NCBI GenBank assembly: GCA_002749535.1
Contig: MZZL01000033.1
Coordinates: 206,539 to 270,538, forward strand
Source: Apophysomyces variabilis
Lineage: Eukaryota > Mucoromycota > Mucoromycetes > Mucorales > Mucoraceae
DNA: 64,000 bases
Direction: 5' to 3'
The notes beneath the pieces are model-generated. The model had not been told where the DNA came from and ran no database searches. It saw nothing but the letters and a program-made list of their open reading frames with translations. A program made the translations under genes and the position numbers. Every line of letters begins with the position of its first letter. The first letter of the stretch is position 1. Positions 1-12,489 of the stretch are shown here, piece after piece.

Positions 1-808
1 TGTTGAATGAGCAGTTTATTGAATTGTTTGATACGGATCTCGTACGCGTGCCAACGAATAAACCAAGCTGGCTCTGATTTTCCCTTCATTTACGGAGTAT
101 CAAATGTGTTTAAACACACCCAAATTTAACTCCCTTATACAGTCTCCCTTGATCAAGTTATAAAAAAAAAAGGGTAAAAAAGAAGGTACAGTTTAAGTTT
201 TTTTTGATCCTGCCTAACAAGAACGTAAGCATGATTGGAATGTTGGCAGCAGAGAGAAGACAGAGAAAGAGAGTGATGGTTTAGGGACTATTTCGACTCT
301 TACTTTTTCCAGGCAAACCTCGTGGCGTAGATGACTGCTCCCATTTGAAAGACCGCTTCTGTTAAAAAGCGATTGGCTTCTTTGTTTTTTTTTGTTGTTT
401 TTTTAGATTCACTTCTTAAAGAGGCGAAACATATTTCTTCCTTGCTGGAAGCAAATCCTTTGCCTTTCGAATTCTACTTGATTGCCAACTTATGCAACTG
501 TTTTTTAACTCCCTAAACGTCGCCATTCTGTTCCCAAAAGTCCTTCGTCACGGCGGCAGTGTCTCATTTGCCATTGCATTCTGCGTTGCTCAATATCCGG
601 TCGATACTTCCGAGGGAGGATAACTTCAGCTAAAGCTCAATAGCACACCTTCCCTTTCTACTCAATATTCTCTTTTCTCTATATTTTTGTTGCTATATTC
701 CTTTTTATTCTTTGTCTCTCCACTTTTGATTCTCTTGTTTTCTTCCTTAATCTTTTCTATTCATCAACTTACCATTGCTTCATACCATCTCATCAACACA
801 CCGACATC
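1..808. other. Intergenic region, 5' flank of PRL phosphatase gene
   Basis: I see no convincing gene here. The last 200 bases are pyrimidine-rich (runs of tttctattc and similar), as is common just upstream of fungal start codons, so this part is probably the promoter and leader of the phosphatase gene that starts at 809. Confidence 0.5.
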
Positions 809-1512
809 ATGGTCAATTCTTACGCTCGCTCAGACTCTCCCTTGGGTCGTATGCTCTCTCTTATTCAGGTGCCAAGCTCGCCACTTCGCTTCCTTATACT
901 CGACTGCCCCACAGAATCAACCTTGGGTTACTATTTGGATGAATTTAAACGCTTTAACGTCACCAACGTCGTCCGCTGCTGCCAACAGACATACAGTGCC
1001 ACCAAGCTCGTTGACCATGGAATTCAAGTGCACGACTTGCCATTTAAGGACGGTGGCGTGGTAAGTACATAAATCGGATCTGATGACAATCGATCTAATG
1101 TTACATAGCCACCACCCGCTGTCGTCCGTGAATGGCTGTCGCTTGTAGATGCACAAGAACGTATTGCAAAAGCGGATGAACAAGCTGAACCAACCATCGC
1201 AGTACACTGTGTTGCCGGTCTTGGGCGTGCTCCGGTATTGGTTGCTATTGCTCTGATTGAGCTGGGGATGCAACCCTTAGATGCAGTTGAGTACGTTAGG
1301 AGGAAACGCAGGGGGGCGTTCAACAAACCGCAAATTGCCTATTTGGTAAGGTGCACAAAACAACAACTTCCATCGGGACTGACCTAGTGGCTTAGGATAC
1401 GTACAAACGCACACTCAAGACAAAGTCATCCTCCGGCTCGTCTTTCAAGAGCTCTCTTGGTAGAATGTTCAAGTTTGGTCGTGCTGAAAAGCAAGAAGTA
1501 GTTATCCATTGA
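809..1512 (+). CDS. PRL/PTP4A-type protein tyrosine phosphatase
   Basis: Dual-specificity-like phosphatase of the PRL (PTP4A) family, which binds CNNM-type Mg transporters in animals. Three exons, 809-1060, 1109-1345 and 1396-1512, with GT-AG introns of 48 and 50 nt, give about 194 residues, close to the usual PRL size. The P-loop reads HCVAGLGRAPV, the CX5R loop with the Ala that is typical of PRLs. It is followed by the conserved KRRGAFN block. The acidic loop before it is DLPFKDGG. The tail is rich in Lys and Arg (KFGRAEK) but ends VVIH and has no CaaX prenylation box, unlike animal PRLs. The start was chosen because the conserved N-terminal block begins soon after it. The family call is secure; the membrane-targeting mode is open. 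Confidence 0.9.
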
Positions 1513-2494
1513 ATATATGGTGGATCATGCTCAGGTTACATTTTTGATTTTTTCTGTTATCTCGTTTTTCTTTCAGATCCTTTTTTTTGTACGCGGTGTT
1601 CATTTAGAATTAAAGAACGTGATTGGTTATTTAAAACGCTTATCTGACCGTATCTGGAGAATCAGCACGACATGTGCTAATTCCCACTTCGGAACGCCTT
1701 GTCGAACAATGGCTGAGCCGAAAAAAAAAAAGCTTCTTCGATCTACTTATTTTTAACCTGTTATTCGGCAAGTATAATGAAAAAGGGGGGTGAGGAGCAG
1801 GTCCGTAACTCTACCTCGTTTTTTCTGATGATTATCAGCTTGCTTGCTCCTATCCTATACTGAACTATCAGTGAAATAATGTATTTGGAAAATCAACCCT
1901 GGAAAAAGCGGTCTTGAATTCTGAATCTCCACCGTGTGAAACTTTTGAAAGGTAGAAAAAATGTTGTGCACTATCAGGTTTCCTTTTTACTATAGAGAAT
2001 TCACATTGTACTTTATTTCCAAAAATTAAAGTCGCATCTAGCAAATTCACTTGGCGCATTTTGGAAACTGGGCTTGACGCTAACGAATTACATTAACTGT
2101 AGTGTTATAAGAGTTCCAATTGACCACTTCCACTGGACTGCGACTTCGATTTTCGTAGTTTGCCAAATTATTTTTGGGAGATAATGTATTTGCAATGCCT
2201 ATTCCCTTCAACACATAACACCTGTCAATTCTCTCATTTGATGTGCCCCATATCGCATTTATCGCCGGCTGATGTGACCATGATCGCTCTACTGCGGAAA
2301 CGACGTCGTATATCAATATCCTAAGCCCGTTTTTGCTCCCATTTGCTAACAACATAGCGGCTATCCTGCAACTATTGTCGCTTCTCTGCATATTAAGTTA
2401 AAAAGGTGATTTAGATGTAACGAACGAATACAAGGAAAGAATATTTAGGGGACCATGGCAAAACTATAAGGTCAACTAGTGTAGAGTTTGTCGA
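1513..2494 (-). other. Spacer with small open frames of unknown status
   Basis: Between the phosphatase and the nucleoporin C-terminus there are two adjacent open frames on the minus strand: about 103 codons at 2391-2080 and 63 codons at 2059-1868. They have no recognisable domain and no convincing splice connection. Their position next to decayed mobile DNA suggests remnants rather than a functional gene, but a small spliced gene cannot be excluded. Confidence 0.25.
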
Positions 2495-5400
2495 TTACTG
2501 CATTAAGCCAACTTTATTTGCGACCCGTGCTCGGACCATTTGGTTAAAAAGCTTCAGTGTCTTTCCAGTGGCTAACAGCTCTTCAACAAATCCATGTTTC
2601 GCATCAGCAATAAACGTAACAAGTTCATCACAGCTTTCAGGATCGCTAACGCAAAGATGGTATCAGACTTCTTCTCCTCATTTCCCCCACTGTATCTTAC
2701 CTTTCAGAGAGAACCGTATAAAGTCGGATTGTCAGCTCAGGAATATATATTTTACGTAGAACTTGATCAGAGGGTGCCTTGGTCACTACATCTACGTAAG
2801 ATCATCCTTTTTCTTTCCAAAAGCCGGAGAGAAAAAGACTTACCTCTTAGCCATTGAGATTCTAAAAGTGTCCGCAACCGCATACTCAGTGATTCACTAA
2901 GCGTCTGTAATGCAAAACGTTAAGCATCGTCTATCCTTTTCACTCAAGTTTTTCGTTTTACCTCGAATTCTCTTTTCCATTGATGAATTAACCTCAACGC
3001 ATCGAGAGAACCTCTGTTTCATCACACCAGATTAATTCCCTTATTACGCGGCCGTTCACACAGAATGAACTTACGTATCCTTCGGTTCGTTATGACGCAA
3101 ACGATCCCACTTTGGATATTCCTCCAAGCATTCTACCAGCAGTCTGTGTTTAGCAAATTCATCCAGAAAATGAGGAATATGCAAGTCTCCTTGCGTTTGC
3201 AGGACAGAAATATTGATTATATCATCTGGTACAGTATCCAAGATAGCTTTCACCAAATAAATCTGACGGGTCCCTACAATGGCTGATTTAGTTGGAATTT
3301 ATACGGAAAGAAACCAACCAAGAAACCGCCGGATTGTCTCGTTAGCTGCTTTGATCAGATCATCGGCCAAGGCATCGCTCATTGAAAGCCATTCAAGCGC
3401 TCGTATGCAGGGTAACACGTCATTTGTTATTTCACCTTTAACCTCGAATATTTCGTCCACATTCGCTCTTGATTCGATACTATGCAACGAAGGAAACTAT
3501 TTATGGCATGAGAATTGTATTCAAACATTGGAAAGTTTCTTACACTGCTAAGGAATGCTCCCATCGTGTTTTTGTATGTCCTCTTTAGAATTTCTACCAT
3601 GTCTAACTTATACTGTGCTCCAAGTTCAACAAGAAGTGACCGTTCATCTTTATCGCCATCAAAGTCTTCAGTAGATAATGAGATTAAACTCTATAAAAAG
3701 CACGAGCATAACTTGCCTTGTAAAAACTGAGAAAATGCTTCTATTTGGTAATCCTTTGATAGCTTGGACCCGTAAAAGGTAAAGACGTTCGGCTATCAAC
3801 CACGTATAAGTATATCCCTAAGAATGAACGATACTCACCTTGAATGATAATTTGCTCGTAATATGCCTCATATAAACTGTTAAAATCCCGTTAAATTTTT
3901 CATCTTGCTGTAAGTTTCCATGAATGGAAAGGTACAGAATCAAGCTCGAAGCAAATCGAAGGGCTTCCTTAACGAATGTAAAAGCACTGCTAATCGTTCG
4001 GTTAATATACATCTTTGACTGGCATTTATAATACCTGACACCAAATTCGCCATGCGATTCATTTCTAGCACATGCTAGATATAGTTGATTCACTAGGGAT
4101 GGGATATCTTTTGAGAGTAATTTCGATTGGACAATATGAAAAAATCGTCGGGGATGACCACTAACATAACAATAAGCTTATGGCTGGCTGCTCTGACGAT
4201 ATTAGATATATTGACTAACCGTGGAAGAAGCGAATCCTTGTTGAACGCCAATTTCATCGCTTTTGTCTCGAGTAGATTAGCACTATTCCCGCTTATTGCT
4301 TCTTGGGCCGAAGAGCTTTGGTATTGGTCAAAGAGCTCTTCCACTTGCATGTTGCAGTATGCCCACAGCACGTCCTCATATGTTTTGCAAACTGGTAGCA
4401 CCTATCTTAAGATGTTTGAAAACGATGCTGAATTCCTCAAATAAAATTACGTTTTCCATATCACCACTAAGCACTCCATAAAATGCTTTCTCATAGCGCT
4501 GTGCGTCATGCTTCGCTAACCGTCAGTACCGCATTATGGATTGCTCACGTATTCAACTCACTCGCCGTGCTAATGCTTTACAAGACCGCCGCCAAATATC
4601 GCGCTGCGCTTTATCCCATGGCCACTTTTTCCCCTCTAAGTAACATCATGTTGGTGAGCGGCAAAAGTCCAGGTATACATAATTTTTTCTCTCTACCATT
4701 TATGTTTTTGTTCGTCTCGACATAAGTCTTCAGCAATGCAGTCCTCCATGGATCGTCACAAGATTCAGAAAGAGCGATTGCTTTATTCGGTTCTCCTCTG
4801 CGGATATGCATGTATAATGATCGATTCAGCTTTTCGAAAGAAACCTTATCTTCAGAACGAAGCAATCTCCGTTTTATGCATTGATCGATTTCCGCACTGT
4901 TGGACGATATGTTTGATCCATTCACACCGAACATCGCATGAATTTCAGCTTCGATCTCGTCTTCCGTGTCTTCCTTCTCCTCGTCCGTGTTCATGTGGGA
5001 AGCATGTGCGACGGTGCTTAACCATGTTCTGACAACCTATTTCCCATTTGGTGATCTCCACATCAATGCTTAGTTTTCGTGGCTACTTACTGCGAAATAG
5101 GGAACATCAAACCGCTCTTTATGGCTATATCCATTCAAACTTAGCAGAAGGAAACGCGGCAACGAACATTGAATTACCCGTAAAGTATATCCACAAGTTC
5201 CCAGGTCCTTAGTTCATCGTAAAAATACTCAAAGAATTCTGTATCGCCATCGTCTTTTGCTTCATTCATTCTACCCATCGTGTCAATATGAGATTGCGGA
5301 TCGTTGTTAAAGACGAGCAAGTAACAACCTTTTGCGTAAAACGTTAGTCAAATGTTGAGCTAGTTGCGGTAAATTCTGAGCACGCTCGATAGTATCTGCA

Positions 5401-5634
5401 AACTCCCGATCGAGATCGCATCTGTCGCGTTTTAAAGTAATCGTCGACTCGCTTCTTGCAAGTTTCGCATTCATATTGGCAGCACCACTCCGCTATGCAG
5501 TGGATCGTTCGGGTGACCTTTCAAACATATCGTAGTAAACCCCGATCAAAAGTGACTGGAAACGAGGCTATTGTGCCGCTGTTGGCCCATATTGTTGCAC
5601 TACTAGTTTTCTTTGACATAGCCCCATTATGCAT
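2495..5634 (-). CDS. NUP84: Nucleoporin Nup84/Nup107 family
   Basis: Scaffold subunit of the nuclear pore Y-complex. It is a multi-exon minus-strand gene. Recognisable blocks in order are VPYFAVVRTWL (about 5110-5000, across an intron), MHIRRGEPNKAIAL then DDPWRTALL (4994-4611), the diagnostic KTYEDVLWAYCNMQVEELFDQ (from 4401), a helical block ending in KLSFK (4093-3818), ALEWLSMSDALADDLI with TIRRFLG (3487-3299), ILDTVPDDII (3256-3071), and a C-terminal LTIRLYTVLSE helix spliced to the final exon, which ends GLMQ-stop. This order and spacing match Nup107/Nup84. The 5' end is uncertain: ATG at 5634 or at 5474 are both possible, because the splice joining them is not obvious. Several internal junctions are approximate. 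Confidence 0.8.
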
Positions 5635-5928
5635 TGATAGAGCGTCCCGTATCACTGCTGGACGCCCATTCTTAACTTTCCAGGCACATGAATAAATGTA
5701 TATAAAGACGAATTACATAGTTATCGCTTGTTGATGAATATGACTTGCTCAGTTACACCACCGTTGCAGGTTCAACATTTAGCTATCCTCATAAGATATA
5801 ATGTGCAGAAAAAGTCAGGGAGGGTAGAAAGATAGAGAGGCCAGCTGGATGCAAGAGATGAATAAAGGTGGGTGAGCGGGAATCAACATTGATCATGCTA
5901 ACCCTGAAAGAAGGGGCAGATGTCACAA

Positions 5929-8046
5929 TCATTCTTTCAGACGAGTGCATTTTGGAAAGGTATGATGATACAAAGCTATTGTTGAGGATTTACGCTTGCT
6001 CTTTGACAAAGATGATTGCAATTCGTCCAACTGGTGGACAACAGAGGTAGCAATATTCTAAACGATGTTCCAAATATATTGGTTACTCCATTCAAAATCA
6101 CTCCATGGACTTGTTATATTCCAGAAATTACCTTGGTTTGCAAGATGGCACGAAACACAGATGGGAAAAGAGAGAATGTCGTCACAGAATCCGGCAAACG
6201 CACCGATGACAGCATCACCATTCGATACACAGGCCATTTCAAATGCATGACATAAGTTTCTAAAGAATATCCTACGTAAAAGAAACCAATGTTGTGATTG
6301 ACAGCTGTATGATCCTTTTCCTTTCTGGTTTTTCCGGTCATTCCTGTTATCTTTCACCAAAATACCACAGACTTGGCCATGATCCAGCCCTTGTTTGATG
6401 AGTTCGTTCAACATATCCCGCATTTCCAGACCAAGCTTCACGTAGTCTGAGAAAACGCCTGCATTGGTTCTTGTTGTCTTGACTTCACATACACCTATGT
6501 CAAACCGAGTAAACCATGGCTTAACAAACGCTACCAAGTCGGGTTTGAAGCGTGCGGTAGACAAGAAACCGTTTACCCATTCTTGTACAAAGATAGGCTC
6601 ACTTCCGTAAAATGTCGTTAAGGAGGACGTCCAGATAATTGTGCACATGTGTGTCTTCTACATCAGACGGTGCACTGGGTGGCTGTTGCGGTAGGCGTGG
6701 TGACCTATAAAAGATATCATAAGTTCCCACAGTCATCACAGAATCCTACGTGGTATCTAAGACTTACCAAGAAAACATAATCGAGGCAGCCAAGAAGGAC
6801 ACATCATCCTTCGACTCCATTGCTAGATTGAGAACATCGAGGCATGCCTTTTTGACATCCAAAGACGATAAATAAATACTCTTTCTAATCGTGGTGGGAG
6901 AAATGCAAATCAGTTCCTTGCAAAAAAAAAAAAAAAGTAGTTCCCACCGTGGTGAGGAGATTGGCCCAAAAAGAGATGTCCTTGTTCATCGAAGACATAT
7001 GTCGATCAAACACAGACGCAAGATCTCGGATAACCTGTTGGTGTTGTTGGTGTTGTTGGTGTGTCAAGTACTTGGTGCAGGAAAGCGACTTCTCTCTGGT
7101 AAAAGGGAAAATGAAGTGCAGTGTCCTGACAATGGAAGATATGTTCATATAAACATGTGTTATGAAAAAAGTACACTTACAAGATTCGCAAGTCAGATAG
7201 GTCACCAGCTTCAGCACCTTGTTTAGACCGTTCCCAAATTACTTGCAAATGATCAAGCACATCAAGACCATCGACATCCCATTTCTTTAGAAAGGCAGGT
7301 CAAAAATTTCGTTATTATTCATTTTTAACCTACCTCTACATTGCCTGGCCATGAGCCGATGTCGCTGAAAACATACGGATAGAGACGGTCATGGTAGTTA
7401 TCGCTCATAAACGAGGTGCTCGGCACTGGTGTATCTTCGTCATGTGGAGCAGCAGCAGTGGGAGTAACGAACGCGTTATCTGTAGGAGCCGTGGTATAAT
7501 CGTCCAACTATGATTCGGTATCAAGTTGTCCCGAAATAGGGGATGTAGAGCACTCGAATGCCTGAGCCTGCCGAAATTGCAAAAAAAAATAGGCACACTG
7601 TATGTCTAGACAGAATACTTACGACACGATTGTCAACAGTGTCAATATGTTCAACGTTCCAGTTTTGAATGGTCTACACTCAAGAAAACGAAGGTTTCAT
7701 ATAGCAACAAGAGAAAGTGAAATCAACCTGTTACCGCTCTAGAAGCCGAGGCAACAGTGGGCATAGGAACGGTCGGACGCGATTTTGCTGTTTCATTAAC
7801 AATAGACTATAAGTAAACGTTGGCCAGGTTAGGTATGCACCTTGTTTCTTTTTGACTCACCTGCCACTTGGATAGCAATTTCTTTGCGCTGGTTCTGGCG
7901 GTTTTGGTACACAATTTGCTTGTTGACACGGCTTGCAGTTCGGTATGTAACTTCCCAAGGGCTGTATTTCTGTCCATACCCTGTTGGATGATATCGTCAT
8001 AAGCGGAAAGCACTTTCTTTTTGTTCAAGCCTCGCGCAAACAACAT
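5929..8046 (-). pseudogene. Broken multi-exon ORF with PD-(D/E)XK-like motif
   Basis: A minus-strand gene of about nine short exons, starting with MLFARGLNKKKVLSAYDD at 8046 and ending with FPKCTRLKE-stop at 5929. I associate proteins of this layout with a multicopy Mucoromycota family of unknown function. The central exon has KPDLVAF, then about 10 residues, then CEVK, the P-D...E-x-K pattern of PD-(D/E)XK nucleases; that fold is an inference. Downstream blocks (YVKLGLEMRDMLNEL, VYRMVMLSS and VVHQLDELQSSL) look well preserved. Two lesions are visible: an in-frame TAG at 7508-7510, and one extra A near 6603-6608 that shifts the frame between LLNDILR and EPIFVQEWVNGF. A (CAA/CAC)n tract near 7035-7060 encodes HQQ repeats. 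Confidence 0.6.
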
Positions 8047-8571
8047 GAGTGTGAAATTTTGGAGGATGCGAAGAAAAAGCTACTTTATTAAGGGAGCCGG
8101 GTTTGGTTTCACAGTTTGTTGGGGTGATAACAATTTTGGAGGTAGGTTACACATAGGGTACTTTCTACTACCTCCAAAGGGCCAAGCTCAATAACCAGTA
8201 AATACATCAGAAAAACAAATCTATGACCCCGAGATATGTGGACATTATCAGTGTCTGATCACCTCAGAAATACGAGGGAGGCTATATCGAGAAAGTATAT
8301 GTTACTAGTTAGCTAAGCTGCCTCGTTATATTCTCAGCTAAGTTATTCTTGTCTCGTTTGCCTTGGTATAGTCTGCCAGGAGTTATGAGAGGCTCAGAGC
8401 AATATACTGGAATCTCTGTAAGCCTATATATCTTATCAACGTTGCAAAGGCCTTATGAGATTTATGTCTTCCCATACGTTTCCATTTTATTTCATATATA
8501 GGCATGCATCATTGTTGAACGCAGATCTGATAACTAAACATGCTCATTGAATCCATCGCTTACATTCGCCT
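8047..8571. other. Spacer between two decayed genes
   Basis: It holds no open frame or motif that I can support. It separates the start of the PD-(D/E)XK-like pseudogene from the end of the transposase remnant, both on the minus strand. Confidence 0.4.
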
Positions 8572-10420
8572 CTATATTCTGGTCCTTAATGGCTCGCTAT
8601 AGTAATGCATTTCATCGTAATTATATTCATCCTCATCCTCATCGCTAAACTGATCCAGGTCAGTTTGCGAACTGCTGCTCCAGCCAACATAGCTATCACC
8701 AAGATCTTCTAGCTGTTTTCCACGGCCTTGTATCCAGAAAAATCTGTCGGTATCATTATTGACAAGGTACTGGTTGTACCAGTAACTCGGGTCCACTGTG
8801 TGACCCTATAAGCATCCCTTGCCAAAATCCGGAATTATCCAAACTGATCGCTGGATGTTCTCTACAAAGGCAATGGATTTGCCTTGGTAATTCTGCCCCA
8901 GTACGTACCCGACAACTTCTGTACTGTAGGATGGGCGACATGGATAGACACATACCGTTGTGCTAAGCATAGCTGGAGAAATTTTCCGTGATAAAGCACC
9001 TTGAATAGCAGTAGTAGCTGTCCATTGGGCATATTTCTAACCTTCCGTGTTGGCTTTCCATTCTCAACTTCCGTGTCAAGGAAAGAAGCTAGAAGATGCG
9101 CTAAGTTTATGTTTACGTATAACGATGAGGAGTTGACCGATACGACAGAGTGAAATCCCGAAAATTGTGACGAGAGGCTGATTTGTCGTTGCGGAAACTC
9201 TGCGGGATTGATTATAACAGGTACAGGATCCAAATGTGTTGTATTTTGCAGATCAAATAATATATCCCGATATTGAACATGCCGTGCCATCTATGGAGAG
9301 AAGTAGGATTACTTTAGCATGAACCAGTAAGTATTCTAGTACTTGCCTGGATCACAGAGTCCCAGCGACGATTAGTATGGCTTCGAACGTTCTTTTGCGT
9401 CGATGATATGCTGAAGTTCGCTGCGCATGGTGGAGTATCCTCCTAATGTACAGCGGCTTCGTATGTCTTGAATATACTTGTCATCATGTGGTCTTTGGGA
9501 AAACGCATACGGCATTATAAAATACTTTATGAGATCAATCAAAACACAAAGTACGAACGTGTGATTACCTTTGAATATGCCTCAAATATGCGACTGTAGT
9601 GGTAGTACTTGGCAAGTGCTTCTTGTATACCTGCTAAGGCCGCTTCCATGTACTCAGTACCCGTAGCTTGAATAAAGAAGTCAATAAATGTGCGTATGCA
9701 AAGACTGGCTTGCAATGGTAGAACTCATATACACATGGAATTAAAATCTACGTATGTCTAAACAGTTGGCCAAGCCAATATATTAGATTACTTACTGTCG
9801 TATTATCTTTTATTTCACAGTATGTAGGATTTTGCATGTTTGTCACGAAGATACCATTCTGAAACCGGCGGATGGGACTTGTATGCGGGAATTAGACGCA
9901 CGCTAAACCGAACATCTTAGTATCAGGTGTCACAAGTTATCTTTTTGCAAGCCTTACCGCTCTCTAATAGTATCGATGGCCTCACTGTTGTAGTTTTGGC
10001 GGACCATTTGTTCTACGCAGTTAAGGAGATGACCATACGCCCCTCCAAGTTGATGAAGATCATCGACAACAAGTGCGTCGTAGATGTTGAAGCGATCAGG
10101 TGGAAGAGAGCAAAAGACATTGTGTGAAATATGTACTTATAGTACATGAAGTGGAAACATTAAGTAGCGGTGTACCTGGACAATATCAAATAAGAACTGT
10201 CTTTATATTTCCTGTGCCTTTACACGTTGCTTATCCGCTATAAGACTTTTTGCGTGCTCGTAAAGTGCCGTAGCAGGTTAGTGGAAACAAGCAGTTTCAA
10301 CAAAGCACCGGGGATACGCATATTTTTTTGCTTCTTGCTTTACCATAGCCAGGTTACGCCTATTGGTTTCCATTGATTTACGACAGCAATACTCGATACA
10401 CTTACTGCTCAGGTAGGTCA
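8572..10420 (-). pseudogene. Plavaka-like DNA transposase remnant
   Basis: Minus-strand exons read, in order: EHAKSLIADKQRVKAQEI (about 10260-10206), FLFDIVQ (to 10180), then NVFCSLPPDRFNIYDALV and DDLHQLGGAYGHLL (about 10123-9960), FIDFFIQATGTEYMEAALAG with YYHYSRIFEAYSK (about 9700-9571), FSQRPHDDKYIQDIRSRC (about 9505-9430), VRSHTNRRWDSVIQ (about 9400-9355), and the last two exons ending in an acidic DEDEDEYNYDE tail. A PPD..x..DLHQL block followed by helical exons is the layout I know from Plavaka (CMC-type) transposases of fungi; this assignment is by pattern only. An in-frame TAA at 10203-10205 and a frame change near 9390-9410 indicate decay. One intron, after WDSVIQ, has a GC-AG boundary. 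Confidence 0.45.
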
Positions 10421-11976
10421 CATGTGTACGCATCCAAAGCAGGAATACATTTATAAACCCTGTTATATGGACCGCGTATCTCGTAAAGTCTAAGTAATTG
10501 TCCTATTTTTGAATTGTCTTTCCATATATACAGTTATCTTGTTTGTCTTCAGAGAAAGGCTTGAAAACTAAGCTGAGGCAATAATGGAGCACAGCCTGTT
10601 TTGCAGTGCGGAACCACTCTAGATGCGTCATGTTTCTATTGTCTAAGGTTGGCAAATAAGCGAGAAGACGTGTGGCATGCAAGCTATCCTTGTGTCGGAA
10701 TTCAGCAGGCGTATTCCCTGAGGTTAGTGTCAGAATGTTTTGTTTAAGATATAGGTATAACTACTAAAACCTTCTTGCCATTGCTAAATACTTGTTTCAT
10801 CTTTTTTTTGAATTACATAACAACTATTCAGTACCATATATAGTAATGATCTGACCGTGCATTATATCTATACGAAGAAATTAGGTACGTTATGCCGTTT
10901 ACATCATTTCTATGCCTTCTCTCTGGCAAAAACTTTCTGTCATTAGTACCCAACCACACTGTTATTTAATCGGATTCTATTATATATGTTCCGCGTAAAA
11001 AAGGTTTTTGCCCGAATCAATTCTCATTTGTTTTCATTGAAATAGTGTTTATTGGACAATTTTTTACACTACTCTAAATAAACAGTATACATTTCAATCA
11101 ATAGAAAAGATAGCGGTCTCATGATGATATACGAATGGTAGACTGCTTGTTCATCATTGTTTTTCTAGGGTTGAACACTAGTGTCTGATTCCATTGGTTC
11201 GGCTTAAGAAGGCCATGACCAGTTTATGTGTTGTACACCTTAGAAGGCTCACTGTTTTGTGGATTTAATACGTTTGCTTCATCCATGTCATAAACACCAT
11301 TGTTACAGCAGACCAACCTGCATTTTGCGGAAGAGCTCTCTGGTCAGACATCGTGTTATATCAAACCGAATTGCCTTCATTGGATAGACTAGTATATATG
11401 TATTGTATGAAAGGATATCTCGGCTTCGTTGTAACTTCCCCAAATAAAAAACGCCTTCATTAGCAATGTTCAAGGAGATATGAGCATCAACCCATTGTTC
11501 TCGTTCGATTTCCTTGGCCTCTGCGTGGGAGTTTCCTGTGCTCAGTTTACCTACGCCAATTAGGCAACTGCAAGGTCCCAACGGTTTTAACGTGGCTGAC
11601 GGAATCGGACAATTGCATATTCGTTTGACCAATCCCGATAATTTCAGTAGATGGACCTTCGTAGGCAACACAAATATTTCACAGATTACCTCAGTATACT
11701 CTGTAAAACGAGAAAAAAAGGTTCTGGAAGAAAATAATCAATTTAGACTACGAGTTATGTTTCTTATCAGGAAATTGTTTGCTTTCCACACTGTTGGATA
11801 GCCCCCACATTCAGTATCCACTTAACAAACCTCCCGCAAGCGTTTATCAACCCGGTAACATGCAAATGGAGAAATCCAGCGATGGATATACACATACAAA
11901 AAAAGATTGAAAGACATATGCATTCTGTGCGTTTATACCCTTCAATATCTTAGAAATAGGATCATTGACTAAACGG
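10421..11976. other. Accessory spacer, left flank of the TIR element
   Basis: It may contain the lost N-terminal part of the transposase (the 10400-10900 region has scattered short frames on the minus strand). At 11303-11671 (-) a 122-codon frame overlaps a 95-codon frame at 11514-11801 (+). Neither has a recognisable domain, and I cannot say which, if either, is translated. Confidence 0.3.
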
Positions 11977-12161
11977 TATCATCAGCCGGAGTCATCGAAT
12001 TTGTGACATGAGTGAGAGCCCGCCTGCTGAATTTTTGGCTCTGTCACCAAGCTGAGTCGCAGCTTTTGATACTTTTCTCAAACTATTTCAATTTTTGCAT
12101 TGGCAGACGCTCAGATAGCTGAGAATATCGCAATCTCCGTCACTCGCTAGCCGAAGCACTA
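11977..12161 (+). repeat. Left terminal inverted repeat
   Basis: About 185 bp, imperfectly matching the reverse complement of 19260-19434. The outer 18 bases are identical. Further matches are GGCTCTGTCACC, GAGTC, CAATTTTTGCA and AAGCACT at the inner edge. Confidence 0.85.
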
Positions 12162-12349
12162 ATTTTTTTTCCCTAGACGGATATCGAAAAATACATGCTA
12201 ACCTTACATTATATACACACTTTATCTGTAGAAGTGCATGTTACAGATAGATCTTTATGACCTTGTGTGCGGATTGGCCTGTATAGGCGACGAGTAAGAT
12301 AGCGATCTTCTGTACTTCATTTCTTTGTACATTTACTCTCCACGCACAG

Positions 12350-12425
12350 ACGTTGTATATAAAGACGGATCCTGAAATCTCAGGATCCTTACGTTTCTGA
12401 TACTCTCAATAACGGTTACCATTCC
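12350..12425 (+). promoter_or_regulatory. TATA-like promoter with palindrome inside the element
   Basis: A TGTATATAAAGA motif near 12354 is followed at once by a 22-bp inverted repeat (GGATCCTGA...TCAGGATCC) and then a C-rich ACACATCCAACAACACC stretch typical of leaders, with a GTAAGT donor near 12489. This suggests a promoter and 5' leader reading rightward into the element. It is a sequence-pattern inference only. Confidence 0.35.
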
Positions 12426-12489
12426 TGACACACATCCAACAACACCGCTTCCTCGCCCATACCCTCTATACTTACGCATTCGTTCTTCG

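Noticed and set aside
6890..7226. Plus-strand frame with VLLVLLVCQVLG
   Set aside because: It arises from the antisense of the CAA/CAC repeat and exons of the minus-strand pseudogene.
8862..9290. Argonaute-like reading of the minus-strand frame with GFHSVVSVNSSSLYVNINL
   Set aside because: A superficial resemblance to the Argonaute L1 region; the upstream exons fit a Plavaka-like transposase better and no PAZ or PIWI motif is present.
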